64,000 nucleotides of DNA from Phaeoceros laevis (lineage: Eukaryota > Anthocerotophyta > Anthocerotopsida > Notothyladales), in the NCBI GenBank assembly GCA_049999765.1, contig JBNGIQ010008835.1, positions 1 to 64,000 on the forward strand. Reading direction: 5' to 3'. The stretch's first letter is position 1. Each line of letters begins with the position of its first letter. Made by a program: the position numbers and the translations under genes. Under the pieces are notes generated by a model. That model ran no database searches and was not told where the DNA came from. It saw only the letters and a program-made list of their open reading frames with translations. Below, piece after piece: positions 46,314 through 57,494 of this stretch.

Positions 46314-46716
46314 ACGGAAGACAAGAGCTATCCCGGCCAGCCGGTGTTGTGGACATATCCCGGTCAACGGAATTATTTCCAGCTATATCGATGCTGCTTT
46401 CATGATAGCCATGCCCAGCCCTGGCAAGCGGCCATCGCGGATGCGCAAGCGCAGAAAGTGGGAGCCTTTTCTCTGCCAGCCAGCCTTGCCTACTAGGTTG
46501 AAATTGAAGGTGCAAGGTTATGGCAAAAACTTAACAACGAGTATGCCAGATCCGCTAGAATATTCCGTGGCGCAACATGTTAAAACCCGGCCAAACTGCA
46601 TGCATGAATTGCTGCATAAAGACTAGATGGATTTCTAAGCTAAAAATAATTTGGCATTCAATGACGCCTGCTTGTAATGAACAATGACGTTCAGATTGAG
46701 ATGGACGCAAACACGT
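46314..46716 (+). repeat. Dispersed repeat R3, copy b, upstream of the DUF7869-like gene
   Basis: Matches 34014-34540 without the 135-bp internal insert. It contains the GC palindrome at 46332-46344. Confidence 0.88.
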
Positions 46717-46768
46717 CGTCCCTCTACCTTTTTTTGGTTTTCACTGCGAGCTGAATGCAGGCAGGTAC

Positions 46769-48882
46769 GTGAATTCTGGTAAGCTCAGTGGCCGAGCAAT
46801 GTTTGTGGAAGCAGGCCTTGCCGAGAGCTATATTGGGGAGCACATGCCAGTAGAGATGTCGGTTCCAGTTGTGTTTGAACCAGCAGAGATGCCCGTTGGG
46901 TTCGAGCCAACAGAGGTGTCCATTGAGGTAGAGCACGCCATGCTGAATTCGAACATCCCAGCTACTTGCACTGCTAAGAGACGACGGGGTAGGAGGCGAA
47001 GGGGTCATCGAACTGAAGTATAAGATCGCAGTGCCCTTCCCCCTCTTCTATGCTCTCGTTTTCAACCGTATGCTTTGAGTGAGCACTGTGTGCCTGAGTA
47101 CTACTGGTTTGGTGGTCTGTGCAGAAGGGTGAAGGACATCATGGCAAAGATTCGAAAGAACAAAAAGCAGAGGGCCGCCCCTAGGAATGCTGGAGAGGGC
47201 CACACAGCAAATGTCTTGCATGAAGCGGGTGCCTGCGCACAGAATCATGAGGTGGGCACAACGGACAACGCCGTGGAGGACATGGAGCAACAAAATCTGT
47301 GGAACCAGGCTTTTGAAGTGGGTCATCTGTCCCGGCCTGCCGAGAATGAATCTGGAGCAGCATCACCAGAGTATGCTCAACGAAAAAAATCGAGGAAGAG
47401 CAACAAGCGAAGGGCCAACGTGAGGAGTGCTGGAGGTCTCACAGAGAATCTTCTCTCTGAAGTGGGTGCCCGCGTGCACGATGGGATGGTGCACATTCGA
47501 AGTGATAATGGAATTGGAGGAGCACCTGAGGAGTACGAAGGGAGAGGAGCTTCTCCAGGTCGCAACAACCCCGCGTGGGATTTCTCAGACCTCTGTGCTG
47601 ATTGCACACCGGAGCCGTTCCCGTCAGGGCAGACTGTTGTTGGAGAATCTGACATGGCAGGCAATCCATCGCTTGATACAGATGTTGTAAGGGGGATTGT
47701 GGACTTCATGTTGGGAGAGGACATGGAGAACTATGTGCATGTGGTGCTGGACGGGGACCCAGACTTGGAGGCTCAATTGGCTGTGGACGACGATGTTGCT
47801 AGTGGCCATGCTCGTGATCAAGTAATGAATGCTTCCTGGTCAGGCCTTCCAGCCATGCTGAACCCTACACATCCCAAGGAACCAGCTGACACTCTCCGAA
47901 ACTCACGAAAGCTTGTGCGCAAGGAATGGGTTCGGAAGAAACTACCTGCATCAAGAACAGAGAGGACCGAGCTTGCAGCAGACCTGAAGCGTGTATGTTG
48001 TGCAAAATCATGCCTGAAGCCACCAATTCTCTTGCCGCAAACTCAAGGATCTTCGTGAAAGATTTTTTTCAGTGTCAAAGGGGGAGCAAGAGACGTACCT
48101 TGAAGAACAGCTTGATGTGCTGGAAGAAGACACACCACCACATGGGAGCGTCATGGTCTCTTGCACAGTCAAAGGCATTGCTAGGCCTGTGTGTGTTAGA
48201 GCTTTCAAAGTCGTGTACTGTTTGGGTGGGCTGAGGTACCATAACCTGAAGCAAAGGGTAGCCAAGCAAGTTAGGTGGACACACATACTAGGTCCTGCAA
48301 AGCCACCGACCCCACATGCACTGGTAGCTATTGAGTGGATGGATAAGTTCTTCAGGAACAATGCAGAGAGGCTTCCTACAAAAAATGTCTTCAATCTGCC
48401 TGATACAAGCAAGAAGGGTGAGGTGTTTTCGGAGTACAAGCGGCAACAGGAGAGGGCTGAATACCCAAACATCTGTTACAGTTACTTTTGCAAGCTGTGG
48501 CATCTGCATTTCTCAAATGTGAAAATCATCTGCATTTCTCAAATGTGAAAATCCCCATATCTAACAGGTTTTCTGTGTGCGCTAAGTGTGAAGAGTGGAA
48601 GGCCGGAATGCGAAATGCAAAAACAACTGCGAAACAAGGTATGTTCTGTATGCAACTTTATGTTTTTGCTTATATTGTACAGCACGTGTGTAGACTAAAC
48701 TAGAATTTTGCTTGTACTTTATAGCCCCTGTGTACACTACACTAGGATTTTGTTTGTAATGTACAGCCCTGTCTTGGCAGATCAATATGCAGAGTTGTTG
48801 AAAGAGCATAGAGAACAACAAGCACGTGAGAGAGAAGGTGGCCAAACATAGATCAAAGGCGTTTGGTAACCCTCCGAAGTAC
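46769..48882 (+). pseudogene. DUF7869-like transposase-type gene, N-terminal part
   Basis: The upstream frame (46769-47023) is Glu/Pro-rich with a basic end (KRRRGRRRRGH). The main frame (47075-48058) has a doubled segment: KIRKNKKQRAAPRNAGEGHT (about 47140) and KSRKSNKRRANVRSAGGLTE (about 47385). Then come a Cys motif RVCCAKSCL (about 47992), a helix-rich box PVCVRAFKVVYCLGGLRYHN and a CxxC FSVCAKCEEWKAGM. A GT-AG intron at about 48636-48780 precedes DQYAELLKEHREQQARERE. Frames change near 48050 and 48830, and a 26-bp duplication sits at 48501-48552. This order (Cys cluster, helix box, CxxC, then a DNT..ENKN/GHTH core) is what I associate with DUF7869 proteins. It continues after Copia-2. 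Confidence 0.65.
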
Positions 48883-49127
48883 TGTTGGGGAAGCTAGGTT
48901 TAGGGCATGGTTCGCGTATTTATTTAGGTTCATGCCGCAACTAGAGTTAGGTTATATAATCAATGCAGTTTAAGTCCAGTCAAACGGTTATGGCAGTTAT
49001 CTGTCCTATGAACTGTAAAGGTCGTTCATGTGACCATCGTAATCAATCAACACACGCGACACTTCTGCGCCCATGCTCAAGCTTGCGTAGCATTCATATG
49101 TTTGTCACATCTACGCACGTTTAAACA
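48883..49127 (+). repeat. 5' LTR of Copia-2
   Basis: Starts TGTTGGGGAAGC and ends GTTTAAACA. It is followed at once by the primer-binding site TGGTATCAGAGC (49128-49139). Confidence 0.95.
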
Positions 49128-49140
49128 TGGTATCAGAGCA
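49128..49140 (+). other. Primer binding site of Copia-2
   Basis: TGGTATCAGAGCA, complementary to initiator methionine tRNA, the same as in Copia-1. Confidence 0.93.
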
Positions 49141-49487
49141 ACGCTGATGGCTGTTGAATCGTTATGGATGCAGCATCTGAGATTGGGCGCCTTGCCTATC
49201 TCATGACCTTCATTCGTCCAGATTTGGCCTATGTCCTAGCACAGACCCACGCACAGAGGGATCCTTCAATTTGGGAACAGTTGCACACTTTTCTACTAAG
49301 TCAAGGTGACGGTAGCAGCAGGCGTGTGCGTACCTTCCCCATGCGTAGGAGGATCCGTCTTGCGTGGAGTGTTGGCTCTCGATCCTGACCTGTGATGCAA
49401 GACAGAGACGGAAGTGTCAATTCTGCAGCAACGAGGATGGCGGGAATGCCTGTTGGTTTGAGGCGCTCTGCCTCGGCGTAGTGGGAG

Positions 49488-50150
49488 ATGGACTTGCACC
49501 GGTTCGGATCTGCCCGACATTGCTTTGAAGGACGAGGAACGCGCGGTGGCCGGCTTACTTGTAGACAAGGACGGCGTCGCCAGTCCCGTGAATCTCCACA
49601 ATACCGATCACCACGTGTGTCCCCCTTCCAGGCATTCAGAGAGCAACAGAGCTGGTGTGAGCCAGATCGGCGCCGAGGTACAAGAGGCCGCTACCAAAGG
49701 ACTGCCTGCAGAAACTCACCTGCACCAGAACAAGAGGCTGTGTTACCAGCTCGTGGCATAGCACGTCAGTTTCTAAGAGAGGACATTAGTTTCCTTAGAA
49801 GAGAAGTCCAGTCTCTTACTAGTTTGCATCTAGATTCCCACACACAACAGATTCGTAAGGCACAGCAGCTATTCACAGTGGTTGATAAATTGAATGTCCA
49901 GATTGACCACTTAAACACTCAAGTTAAGACTTTGAACCAGAGATTGTCTTCGCTTGATGTCCTTAGAATAGTCCAGATTCTTGCTAGTGGTCTTCAAGAG
50001 TGTACTGACAAGGTGTCAACAAAGTCAAGTCCTGCTAAAGATTCTTCAGTACCTGAAGTAGGAACAACATCGGTGGACATGTGCACGGCTCCGGGAAGAC
50101 TCATGCACGACAATGTACTTGCTGAGATGCAAGCACAATCATTTTGTTAA
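49488..50150 (+). CDS. Pre-gag coiled-coil ORF of Copia-2
   Basis: The C-terminal half has strong heptads (FLREDISFLRREVQSLTS, QIDHLNTQVKTLNQRLSSL). The first part is Arg/Gly-rich and may not be coding, so the start is uncertain. It overlaps the start of the gag-pol frame by a few bases (50144-50150) in another frame, which suggests a frameshift or separate translation. Copia-1 has an equivalent (1847-2242). A structural role next to gag is inferred. Confidence 0.5.
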   Translation: MDLHRFGSARHCFEGRGTRGGRLTCRQGRRRQSRESPQYRSPRVSPFQAFREQQSWCEPDRRRGTRGRYQRTACRNSPAPEQEAVLPARGIARQFLREDISFLRREVQSLTSLHLDSHTQQIRKAQQLFTVVDKLNVQIDHLNTQVKTLNQRLSSLDVLRIVQILASGLQECTDKVSTKSSPAKDSSVPEVGTTSVDMCTAPGRLMHDNVLAEMQAQSFC

Positions 50151-53100
50151 TGCAATATTTTGGAGACGATCCCGAAGAGGGCTGGAATCAAGCCCTGGAG
50201 GAGGATTTCCTGCGTACCTTGGCACATTCTTTTCGTTGGGAAGAAGAATCAGAACCAGAAATGGCAGAGTATAATAGAGAAACTGCTCCAGCTCCAATAC
50301 CTTCAATCAAGATAGACTTCAAAGAGAAGGACAGATTGACCAGCGGTGTCAATTATGATGTGTGGGTCATGCAAGCTAGAGGTTTTCTCAAGGAGGCTGC
50401 CCTCTGGGGCCATGTCAATGGCACTGTTACTCGACCTGCAACAGATCCAGCACAAGTTAGAGCTCTCACATGGGTGGACGAGCCAGCTCATAAGGAATGG
50501 GATGCAAAGGACGAAAAGGCACAAAATATAATCAGAAGTGGACTTACCGAGCAGATGGCTCTTAGTGTCTCACATGCAAAAACGTCCTTTGAGATGTGGA
50601 AGTGCTTGGCCATGGTATACCAGGCCAAAGACATGATGTCGAGGATGGCTGCTATGGAAAAATTCCATTCCCTCAAGATGAAGGAGGGGGAGCCTATAGA
50701 TCAGTATGTATCAAGTTTTCGCACAGCAAGACTGAGGACTGAGCAAGCTGGAGCTACAATTAATGAGCAAGATGTTTGTGTGCGGTTCCTTGCATCCTTA
50801 CCTCCCAGTTACGCCAGTTTTGTCACCAGCCAGAATGCAGTTCTTCGGATGGCAAAGCAGTTGGCTACAATCACTGGAATCGACGAGGCCCAGATCCCTG
50901 CGTTGGATTTCAATGAATTAGTTGGTGCATTACTGCAGGAAGAGATTAGCAGGTGTGCAAGAAAGTCTCAGCCTGTGAGAAACCGAGTTTTGTATGCTGC
51001 TAAGCAGAAGGGACCTCGGAAACCTTTTTCCAAGCCCTTCAATAACTTCAACAAGTCAGATGCTGGGCCAAGCAAGAAAAGGACTGGGAATTGCAACTGG
51101 TGTGGGCTCCCGAATCATTGGGAGCGCGACTGTCGAAAGAAAAAGAACAATGAGCCCCGTAGGGTACCCTTGCCTGAGGCACATGCTGTTGCCAAGGAGT
51201 GGACTACGCCATCGGTGCTGCTTGTTCAAACTTCGAAGTTCCAACCACAGCCGGATGAAGCCATGAGTCCAGTCTTGGATGAGAGCCCAACTAAGAGAAC
51301 TTGTTTAAGTCATCATGTTCTCACGGTGTGTCTGACCACATCAGAATCTAGTGCAGGACATTGGTTTGTCGACTCAGGGGCAACAGCCCATATCTGTAGT
51401 GATAGGACGACATTCTCTCATTACACCCTTCATACCAGCCCTCAAAGTATCCTACTTGGGGACAATAGTCAGTTGGAAATCAAAGGGGTAGGCACAGTCT
51501 TACTGTGTCTTAGAAATGGGTCGACACTCGCACTTGACAATGTTCTTCACGTTCCTGCAATCACGAAAAACCTTTTGTCGGTTTCGCAACTTGCACAAAA
51601 CAAGGAAATGGAAGTCACCTTCCGACACTCCACATGCACAGTAAAGCAGTGGGGTAGAGTGCTTGCAGTCGGCACACTTGCACATGATTTGTTCCTGTTA
51701 GATGTAGAAAGCATCCCAGCCCCGTCAGCACAAGTGGCAGGTCTGCATTCTTCTGTTTCTGCATCTGACGTAACAAGAGTGTGGCATATGAGACTCGGAC
51801 ATCCCAACCCAAGGAAGCTCCAGGACATGGCCAAGGCTGATATCTACAGTGATGGCTTGCCTAGCCAGTTGACGCCCCTTCCATTTTGTGAAGCTTGCGT
51901 CTTTGGCAAGCACCATGTCACAGCATATCCCAAAGGGAGAGGAAAGAGAGCAAGTGAGGTTCTTGGTTTGGTGCATGCTGACCTGTGTGGCCCCGTTTCT
52001 GTTGACTCTTGGGGAGGTGGAAAGTACTTCCTCACGTTCATCGACGACTACAGCAGATACTCCTATGTATACATTCTTAGATATAAGAGTGATGGATTCC
52101 AGTCCTTCAAGGAGTACAAGGCTTTGGTAGAGCGTCAAACCGGCAAGAAGCTTCAGTGCCTGTGCACAGATAATGAAGGTGAGTTCGACAGTGATGCCTT
52201 CAACGAATATTGTGCTGCACTTGGCATTGGGCGACAATTCACTGTGCCGTATAGTTCTGCACAAAACGGAGTTGCAGAAAGGAGGAACAGATCAGCACAG
52301 AACATAACACGGTCCCTATTGAAGCAAGCAGGCTTGTCGTTGAAGTATTGGGGTGAGGCTATTTCTACGGCCAATTACCTATATAATAGACTTCCCTGCA
52401 AAGCTGTTGAGGGAAAGACCCCCTATGAACTCTGGTGTGGACGTAAGCCTTCGATTCAACATCTTCGGACCTCGGCTCTACAGCTTACGCTCACGTACCT
52501 AAGGAGAAGCGAGAGAACAACAAGCTGTCGGACCGTGCACACAAATTACTCTTTGTTGGGTATACTGAAGGTGTTAAGGCCTACAAACTCTTCGATCCCA
52601 AGACTAGACAAGTCAGCTGTGCCAGGAGTGTGGTGTTTAATGAAGCTTTGCTACTAACCCCGCATCCTGGAAAGATGCTGCCTGCCCACGAGGACGAATC
52701 TGCAGTTGAAGGTGGCACTACCCTGTTGTCTCCAGCTGTTCAGGGGGAGCCGACAAATGCAGATGGCGAGACAAGTGAAGCTGGCCCCCAAGGGATCTTC
52801 GATGAAGATTCAGAGCCAACTTACTTTGACCTCTCCATGAACAGCATATCTCAACAAGAGGAGGAAACAGGGTATGTGTTAGATACATTGGATGTCATTG
52901 ATGTGGACATGCCTGAACAAAATGCAGCCTTACCAAGCCATACTAGTGAGGAAACAGCATCAGAATCTGCTCCAGTAGAGGCAGTCACTGTACCGGCAAT
53001 AGGTGAATCATCTCAAGCTGTGGTTGCACCGTCAAGGTACCCATCGAGATCTCGTAAGGCTCCAGTCATATACAGCCCTAGCAAGTGGAGAGCAGCGTTA

Positions 53101-54556
53101 GTCGCACTGATTTTTCTACTGGAGAAGTAGCCAGCTCAAGTGTGGATGTACCTCCAATAGGGGACACTAGTGAGGCTGAAGAAAGTGATCACGAGGTTGT
53201 TACAATGCTCACTACGCTGTCAGCTAGTGTGCAGGCAGGCATGGAAGTGAATCTAACACCTATGCAAGCACAAGCCTTGCCAGCAGCCTTAGTAGACACG
53301 TCAGAACCATCTAGCATGCAGGAAGCATATTCAGGAGCTGAAAGCAAGCAATGGAAGATTGCTGTACAGGAAGAATACGATTCCTTGATAAAAAATGAGA
53401 CATGGTCTCTTCAGCCATTGCCAGCTGGAAGACAATCAATATCATGTAAATGGGTGTTTAAAAAGAAGTATACACCTGAAGGACAGATTGCTCGATTCAA
53501 GGCCAGGCTCGTGGTGCATGGTTTCTCTTAGCGTCCCGGCGAGGATTACTTCGAGACTTTTGCACCAGTAGTGAAATTCCCGACCCTGAGGCTGGTATTA
53601 GCTGTGGCAGCGCATTGTGATTTAGACCTTCACCAGATGGACGTGCGCACAACATTTTTGCATGGAGTCCTTGAAGAAGAAATCTATATGCACCAACCCG
53701 AGGGCTACGTGGAGAAAGGCAAAGAGCATCTTGTCTGCAAGCTGGACAAAACTCTCTACGGGTTAAAACAGAGCCCACGTGCTTGGCACAGTAGGCTGGA
53801 TGCATTTCTTTCAAAATGCGGTTTCATTAAAGCAAGCGCAGACACAAACCTATATGTACTCAGGAGGAAAGATGCTTACCTCCTCATGTTGTTCTATGTT
53901 GACGATCTCATCTTGGCTGCAAGTACAGGTCCTTCTAGCCTGCTGGAGGTAGTCAAGAACTTGTTAAAGGCAGAGTTTGATATGAGTGACTCGGAAACCT
54001 CAAGTGGTGCTTGGGCATGGAGATCATTCGAGATAGGAGGAAAAGGACGATTACCCTTACACAGAAGAAATATGTCAGAGACAGCCTCAACAAGTTTCCC
54101 CTGGCCGAGGCACACGGCTCACCAACACCTCTGGCAGCAGGTGTCAAACTCACCAAAGATCAGGCAGCCATGACTGAAATCGAGCTTGCTGAAATGAGTA
54201 CCATACCATACAAACAGGCAGTCGGTACCTTGATCTACCTGACCTGTTTGACCAGGGCCGACATTGCGTTTGTGGTGCATATGGTCTCCCAGTTCCTTTC
54301 GAATTATGGACGGGAGCATTGGACGTCTGTCAAGCGTATCCTGCGGTACCTGAAGGCAACACAAGGGTACTGCATCACTTACAGAGCTTCAGATAGGAAA
54401 ATTCTGTCCCTGGAGGGGTATTGCGATAGCGACTGGGCAGCAGACCCAGACACAAGGAGGTCTGTTGCCGCATACGTTTTCATGCTCGCAGGGGGACCGG
54501 TATCATGGTCCTGCAAAAAGAATGCAAGCATTTACCTCTCAAGTACTGACTCTGCT
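50144..54556 (+). pseudogene. gag-pol of Copia-2
   Basis: Gag opens near 50260 (MAEYNRETAPAP; IDFKEKDRLTSGVNYDVW) and has an intact CCHC knuckle CNWCGLPNHWERDC. Protease has WFVDSGATAHIC (about 51363). Integrase has the HHCC finger (WHMRLGHPN...FCEACVFGKHH) and DDE core (VHADLCGP, FIDDYSRY, NGVAERRNR). RT has CKWVFKKKY, QMDVRTTFLHGVLEEEIY and YVDD (53895-53906). The N-terminal half of RNase H has CDSDWAADPDTRRS, ending at LSSTDSA. Breaks: a 1-nt deletion near 52470, a shift near 53090, TAG at 53529 (Gln expected), a shift near 53996. Integrase and protease are complete, so the element died recently. Confidence 0.95.
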
Positions 54557-55097
54557 GCGCATAGCTACACACTATGGTACCCTGTTCTTTCTTCACCTGC
54601 ACAGGTTGTGGTTAGCTGCATCCCTGACTGGTGCACGTGGTTTTGTGTTCTTGTGGCTTCGCAGTCCCAGACCTGCAGCACGAAGTTTAGAGACGCAGGT
54701 ATGTTCTGATCCTAACTTCTACTGCATGCTGTTCTGGCATAGCTAACTATGTTCTAACTCTCTACTGTATGTCTTCAGGGACTATGCCCAAGGTGCGACA
54801 GTGCTTTAAGTGTGTCTCTGCCGCCAACGACTTGGTCAATATATCCGCTGGGTTTTCTGCAGTGTTGATATACCTAAGCTGGATTTCCTGGCGCTCCACA
54901 ACGTCTCTAATGAAATGATGAGCTACCTCTATATGCTTCGTTCAAGAGTGGAACACAGGATTATTTGCAAGGGCAATTGCGCCCTGATTGTCACAATGCA
55001 GAGTTGTAGGAGTTTCTTACACTTGTCCAACATCAGATAAGCACCTCCTGTCCCAAATCACTTCCTTTGCTGCAACTGTTAACGTTTTGTACTCGGC
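54557..55097 (-). other. Inverted segment of Copia-2 holding the RNase H C-terminus
   Basis: The minus strand of this 541-bp segment reads AEYKTLTVAAKEVIWDR, then TLHCDNQGAIALANNPVFHS, TKHIEVAHHFIRDV, ADILTKSLAAETHLKHC and 3' UTR. The sense strand to its left stops at LSSTDSA. Flipping the segment would give the normal RNase H order across both breakpoints. One TGA (Arg in homologues) lies inside. Confidence 0.88.
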
Positions 55098-55489
55098 AAT
55101 CATTGGACACAGAATGACGAATCATCCGAAGGCCAGTTTGTCTGCAGACGTAGCTGCATGGAGCCCAGTTCTCGGCTGTGCAGGTGATGGTAGTTCCTAG
55201 CCGATTCCCTCGAGGCAGCAATCTCCGTTTGTCAAGTGGAAGGTGCTGTTGGTCTGCAAAAGACAACTGACTGTCCACCCAAGCGGCGGCAGCGGCTGTC
55301 TTCCACAGGCGTTGCGGCGCAAAATCCCGGTCTACTTCAAGCTGGGCGATGGTAAGCTCCATGAATCTGAGCAATCTTCCGAGCTTCAGGTGGGCGTAAG
55401 CCAGAGCGCTGGCGAGAGGGCGGAGCGCCATAATGGCCAAGTCCCGGAACATGGCGGCGGAAATGAGCCGGTTGCGGCCTGAGTGGGGG
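55098..55489 (+). other. 3' UTR of Copia-2 with antisense frame and polypurine tract
   Basis: The minus strand from 55452 is open (MFRDLAIMALRPLASALAYA, MELTIAQLEVDRDF), placed like the antisense frame of Copia-1. The polypurine tract GAGTGGGGG occupies 55481-55489. Confidence 0.5.
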
Positions 55490-55734
55490 TGTTGGGGAAG
55501 CTAGGTTTAGGGCACGGTTCGCGTATTTATTTAGGTTCATGCCGTAACTAGAGTTAGGTTATATAATCAATGCAGTTTAAGTCTAGTCAAACGGTTATGG
55601 CAGTTATCTGTCCTATGAACTGTAAAGGTCGTTCATGCAACCATCGTAATCAATCAACACACGCGACACTTCTGCGCCCATGCTCAAGCTTGCGTAGCAT
55701 TCATATGTTTGTCACATCTACGCTCGTTTAAACA
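55490..55734 (+). repeat. 3' LTR of Copia-2
   Basis: 245 bp with six differences from the 5' LTR. It is followed by the target duplication AGTAT. Confidence 0.95.
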
Positions 55735-55739
55735 AGTAT

Positions 55740-57494
55740 CTCATGATTCAACAGGACGGCATGGACCAAAAGAAGACCGAGGTGCCGCATTGGAAAAGAG
55801 TACCAAAGGACTTGGACAATGCAACTTTAGGTGGTGTTCATGTTGTGGGTTGCCTAGTTTTTAACGGGAGTATGAAGTCTCATGTGTTTCTGAACTATGG
55901 CAACATCAGGAATGATGGGAGCTTGACTATTCATGTGATACAACATGTTATTAACAACTGGCAGGGGCCGTTGCCGGAGGTGTTGTATTTGCAATTGGAT
56001 AACACAGCGAGAGAAAACAAGAATACCTTGGTCCTGACCTACCTCAACATCCTAGTGGAGAAGGGAATCTTCAAGAAGGTGAAGATTGGCTTTTTGCTTG
56101 TTGGTCATACGCATGATCAAATTGATCAGATGTTCTCTAGATTCTCTTTGATGCTTTGAACAAAAAATGTTTGCACTTTGGATGAGATGAAGTTGCATTT
56201 GGAGAGAGCGTACACACCTCGGCCTNNNNNNNNNNNNNNNNNNNNNNNNNNNNNNNNNNNNNNNNNNNNNNNNNNNNNNNNNNNNNNNNNNNNNNNNNNN
56301 NNNNNNNNNNNNNNNNNNNNNNNNNCACACCTCGGCCTGCTATTCAGGTGGTCACAGAAGTAGCTGACTTCAGGACTTTCATTAAGGCAAAAGGAGAGGC
56401 TAAGGTCATTGAGAAGTCGCAAGACCATTCCTTCCAGCACCAATTTAAAATAGTGAAGGAGCAGCTACCTAACTTGGACTGGATCACAATTATGCGTGGC
56501 AAGAAGTTTGCTACTTCTAGGTATTGGGCCCCAAACGAGGGACTTAGATTTCTACTTCATGTTCCAGAGAAGCAAATACGTGTTGCAGGTCTAATGCCAT
56601 TGCAGGCTCGAGGTAAAAAAGGGAGGACAACCCCTTCAGATCCTGCAGCCCAGTTGCTTGAGGTAAAACTCCCTCTCCTACCAGCTACAGAACGCTTCAA
56701 TGAGGAGCAGAAAGCATGGTGGGCATGCCTTTGGGATCAGCAAGATGAAATCACAAGTGTCATACAGTCTGGCCAGAACATGCTGTTGAAGTCTCCCTGG
56801 CTGTGATACGAAAGGGCTGCACACATGGAGGCGCCGAACACTGCTGAAGGAGCAACTACTATGGCGGACGATGTGCTTGACGCAGGTTTTATTGCAGCTG
56901 CTATGGGACAGGAGCGAGAGATGTACACTGGTGCCCGCAAGCGTGCTGAAAAGCAAGTTGCAGATGAAGAGCGGATGAGAGGTGATGTTGCTGAAATTTG
57001 TGTTGACAACATGATTGCCGTGGAGGCTGATGATCCTGAAGGTCGTCCCTTCTAGATAGCAATAGTGGAGGAGGTGAAACAAGTAGATGGTCGTGATTGT
57101 TGGAGTGTACATTGGTGGAAAACAAAAAACACAAATGCGTTTGATGGGAAGTATAAGGCTGAGTATGTAGCCCCTACTGCTATTGCTTCATTCAGTAGGG
57201 CAAGGAAAGCAAAACGACCTCAAAATGTGAAGCATGTCCAGGATATTTTCATGAGTGAAACTAACGTATTGGCGTCCACTTGACAAGATGCAAGACTTTA
57301 CAGCAAAAGACTGTTTCACTGCTTCGCCGCAAGTTCTACAGGCCGACCCCAGTGAAGATGCAAGGCCTCCACCACCATCAATGGAGCCAGGTCAAGATAT
57401 AAGCGACATCAATGTGGAGTTAGAGGATTTGGCTGAGTCTACTGACGGTGAGGAGGATCTGACTTACTGCGAGGTGTTAGGGCTGGATACATAG
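55740..57494 (+). pseudogene. DUF7869-like gene, C-terminal part
   Basis: After Copia-2 the frame resumes at LMIQQDGMDQKKTEVPHWKR. It reads GGVHVVGCLVFNGSMKSHVF, EVLYLQLDNTARENKNTLVL and LVGHTHDQIDQMFSRFS, which is the acidic/amide core typical of the family and reminiscent of an RNase-H-like transposase fold (my inference). TGA at 56157 separates it from KNVCTLDEMKLHLERAY. The frame then crosses the 100-N gap into AIQVVTEVADFRTFIKAKGE, GKKFATSRYWAPNEGLRF, TGA at 56804, a segment ending at TAG 57053, then EEVKQVDGRDCWSVHWWK and, after a shift near 57285, an acidic tail ending GLDT. Function is unproven; a transposase or domesticated transposase is likeliest. Confidence 0.65.
56226..56325. other. 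Assembly gap, 100 N, probably an unmerged overlap
   Basis: The 13 bases before the gap (CACACCTCGGCCT) are repeated directly after it. Merging them keeps the gene in frame (ERAYTPRP to AIQVV). Confidence 0.95.

Larger units (their letters stand above)
48878..55739 (+). mobile_element. Copia-2, young Copia element nested in the DUF7869-like gene
   Basis: Two 245-bp LTRs (48883-49127 and 55490-55734) with TG...CA ends differ at six positions (about 2.4 percent), five of them transitions. The target duplications AGTAC (48878-48882) and AGTAT (55735-55739) differ at one base. The element is 6852 bp long. Removing it joins host codons ...GNPPKY to LMIQQDGMDQKK in frame, a clean insertion into coding sequence. 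Gag-pol is nearly full length but carries frameshifts and an internal inversion, so it is non-autonomous. Confidence 0.95.

Noticed and set aside
54700-54780. GT-AG intron on the plus strand inside Copia-2
   Set aside because: The GTATGT...CTTCAG look is probably chance, because the right-hand flank is antisense RNase H sequence within the inverted segment.
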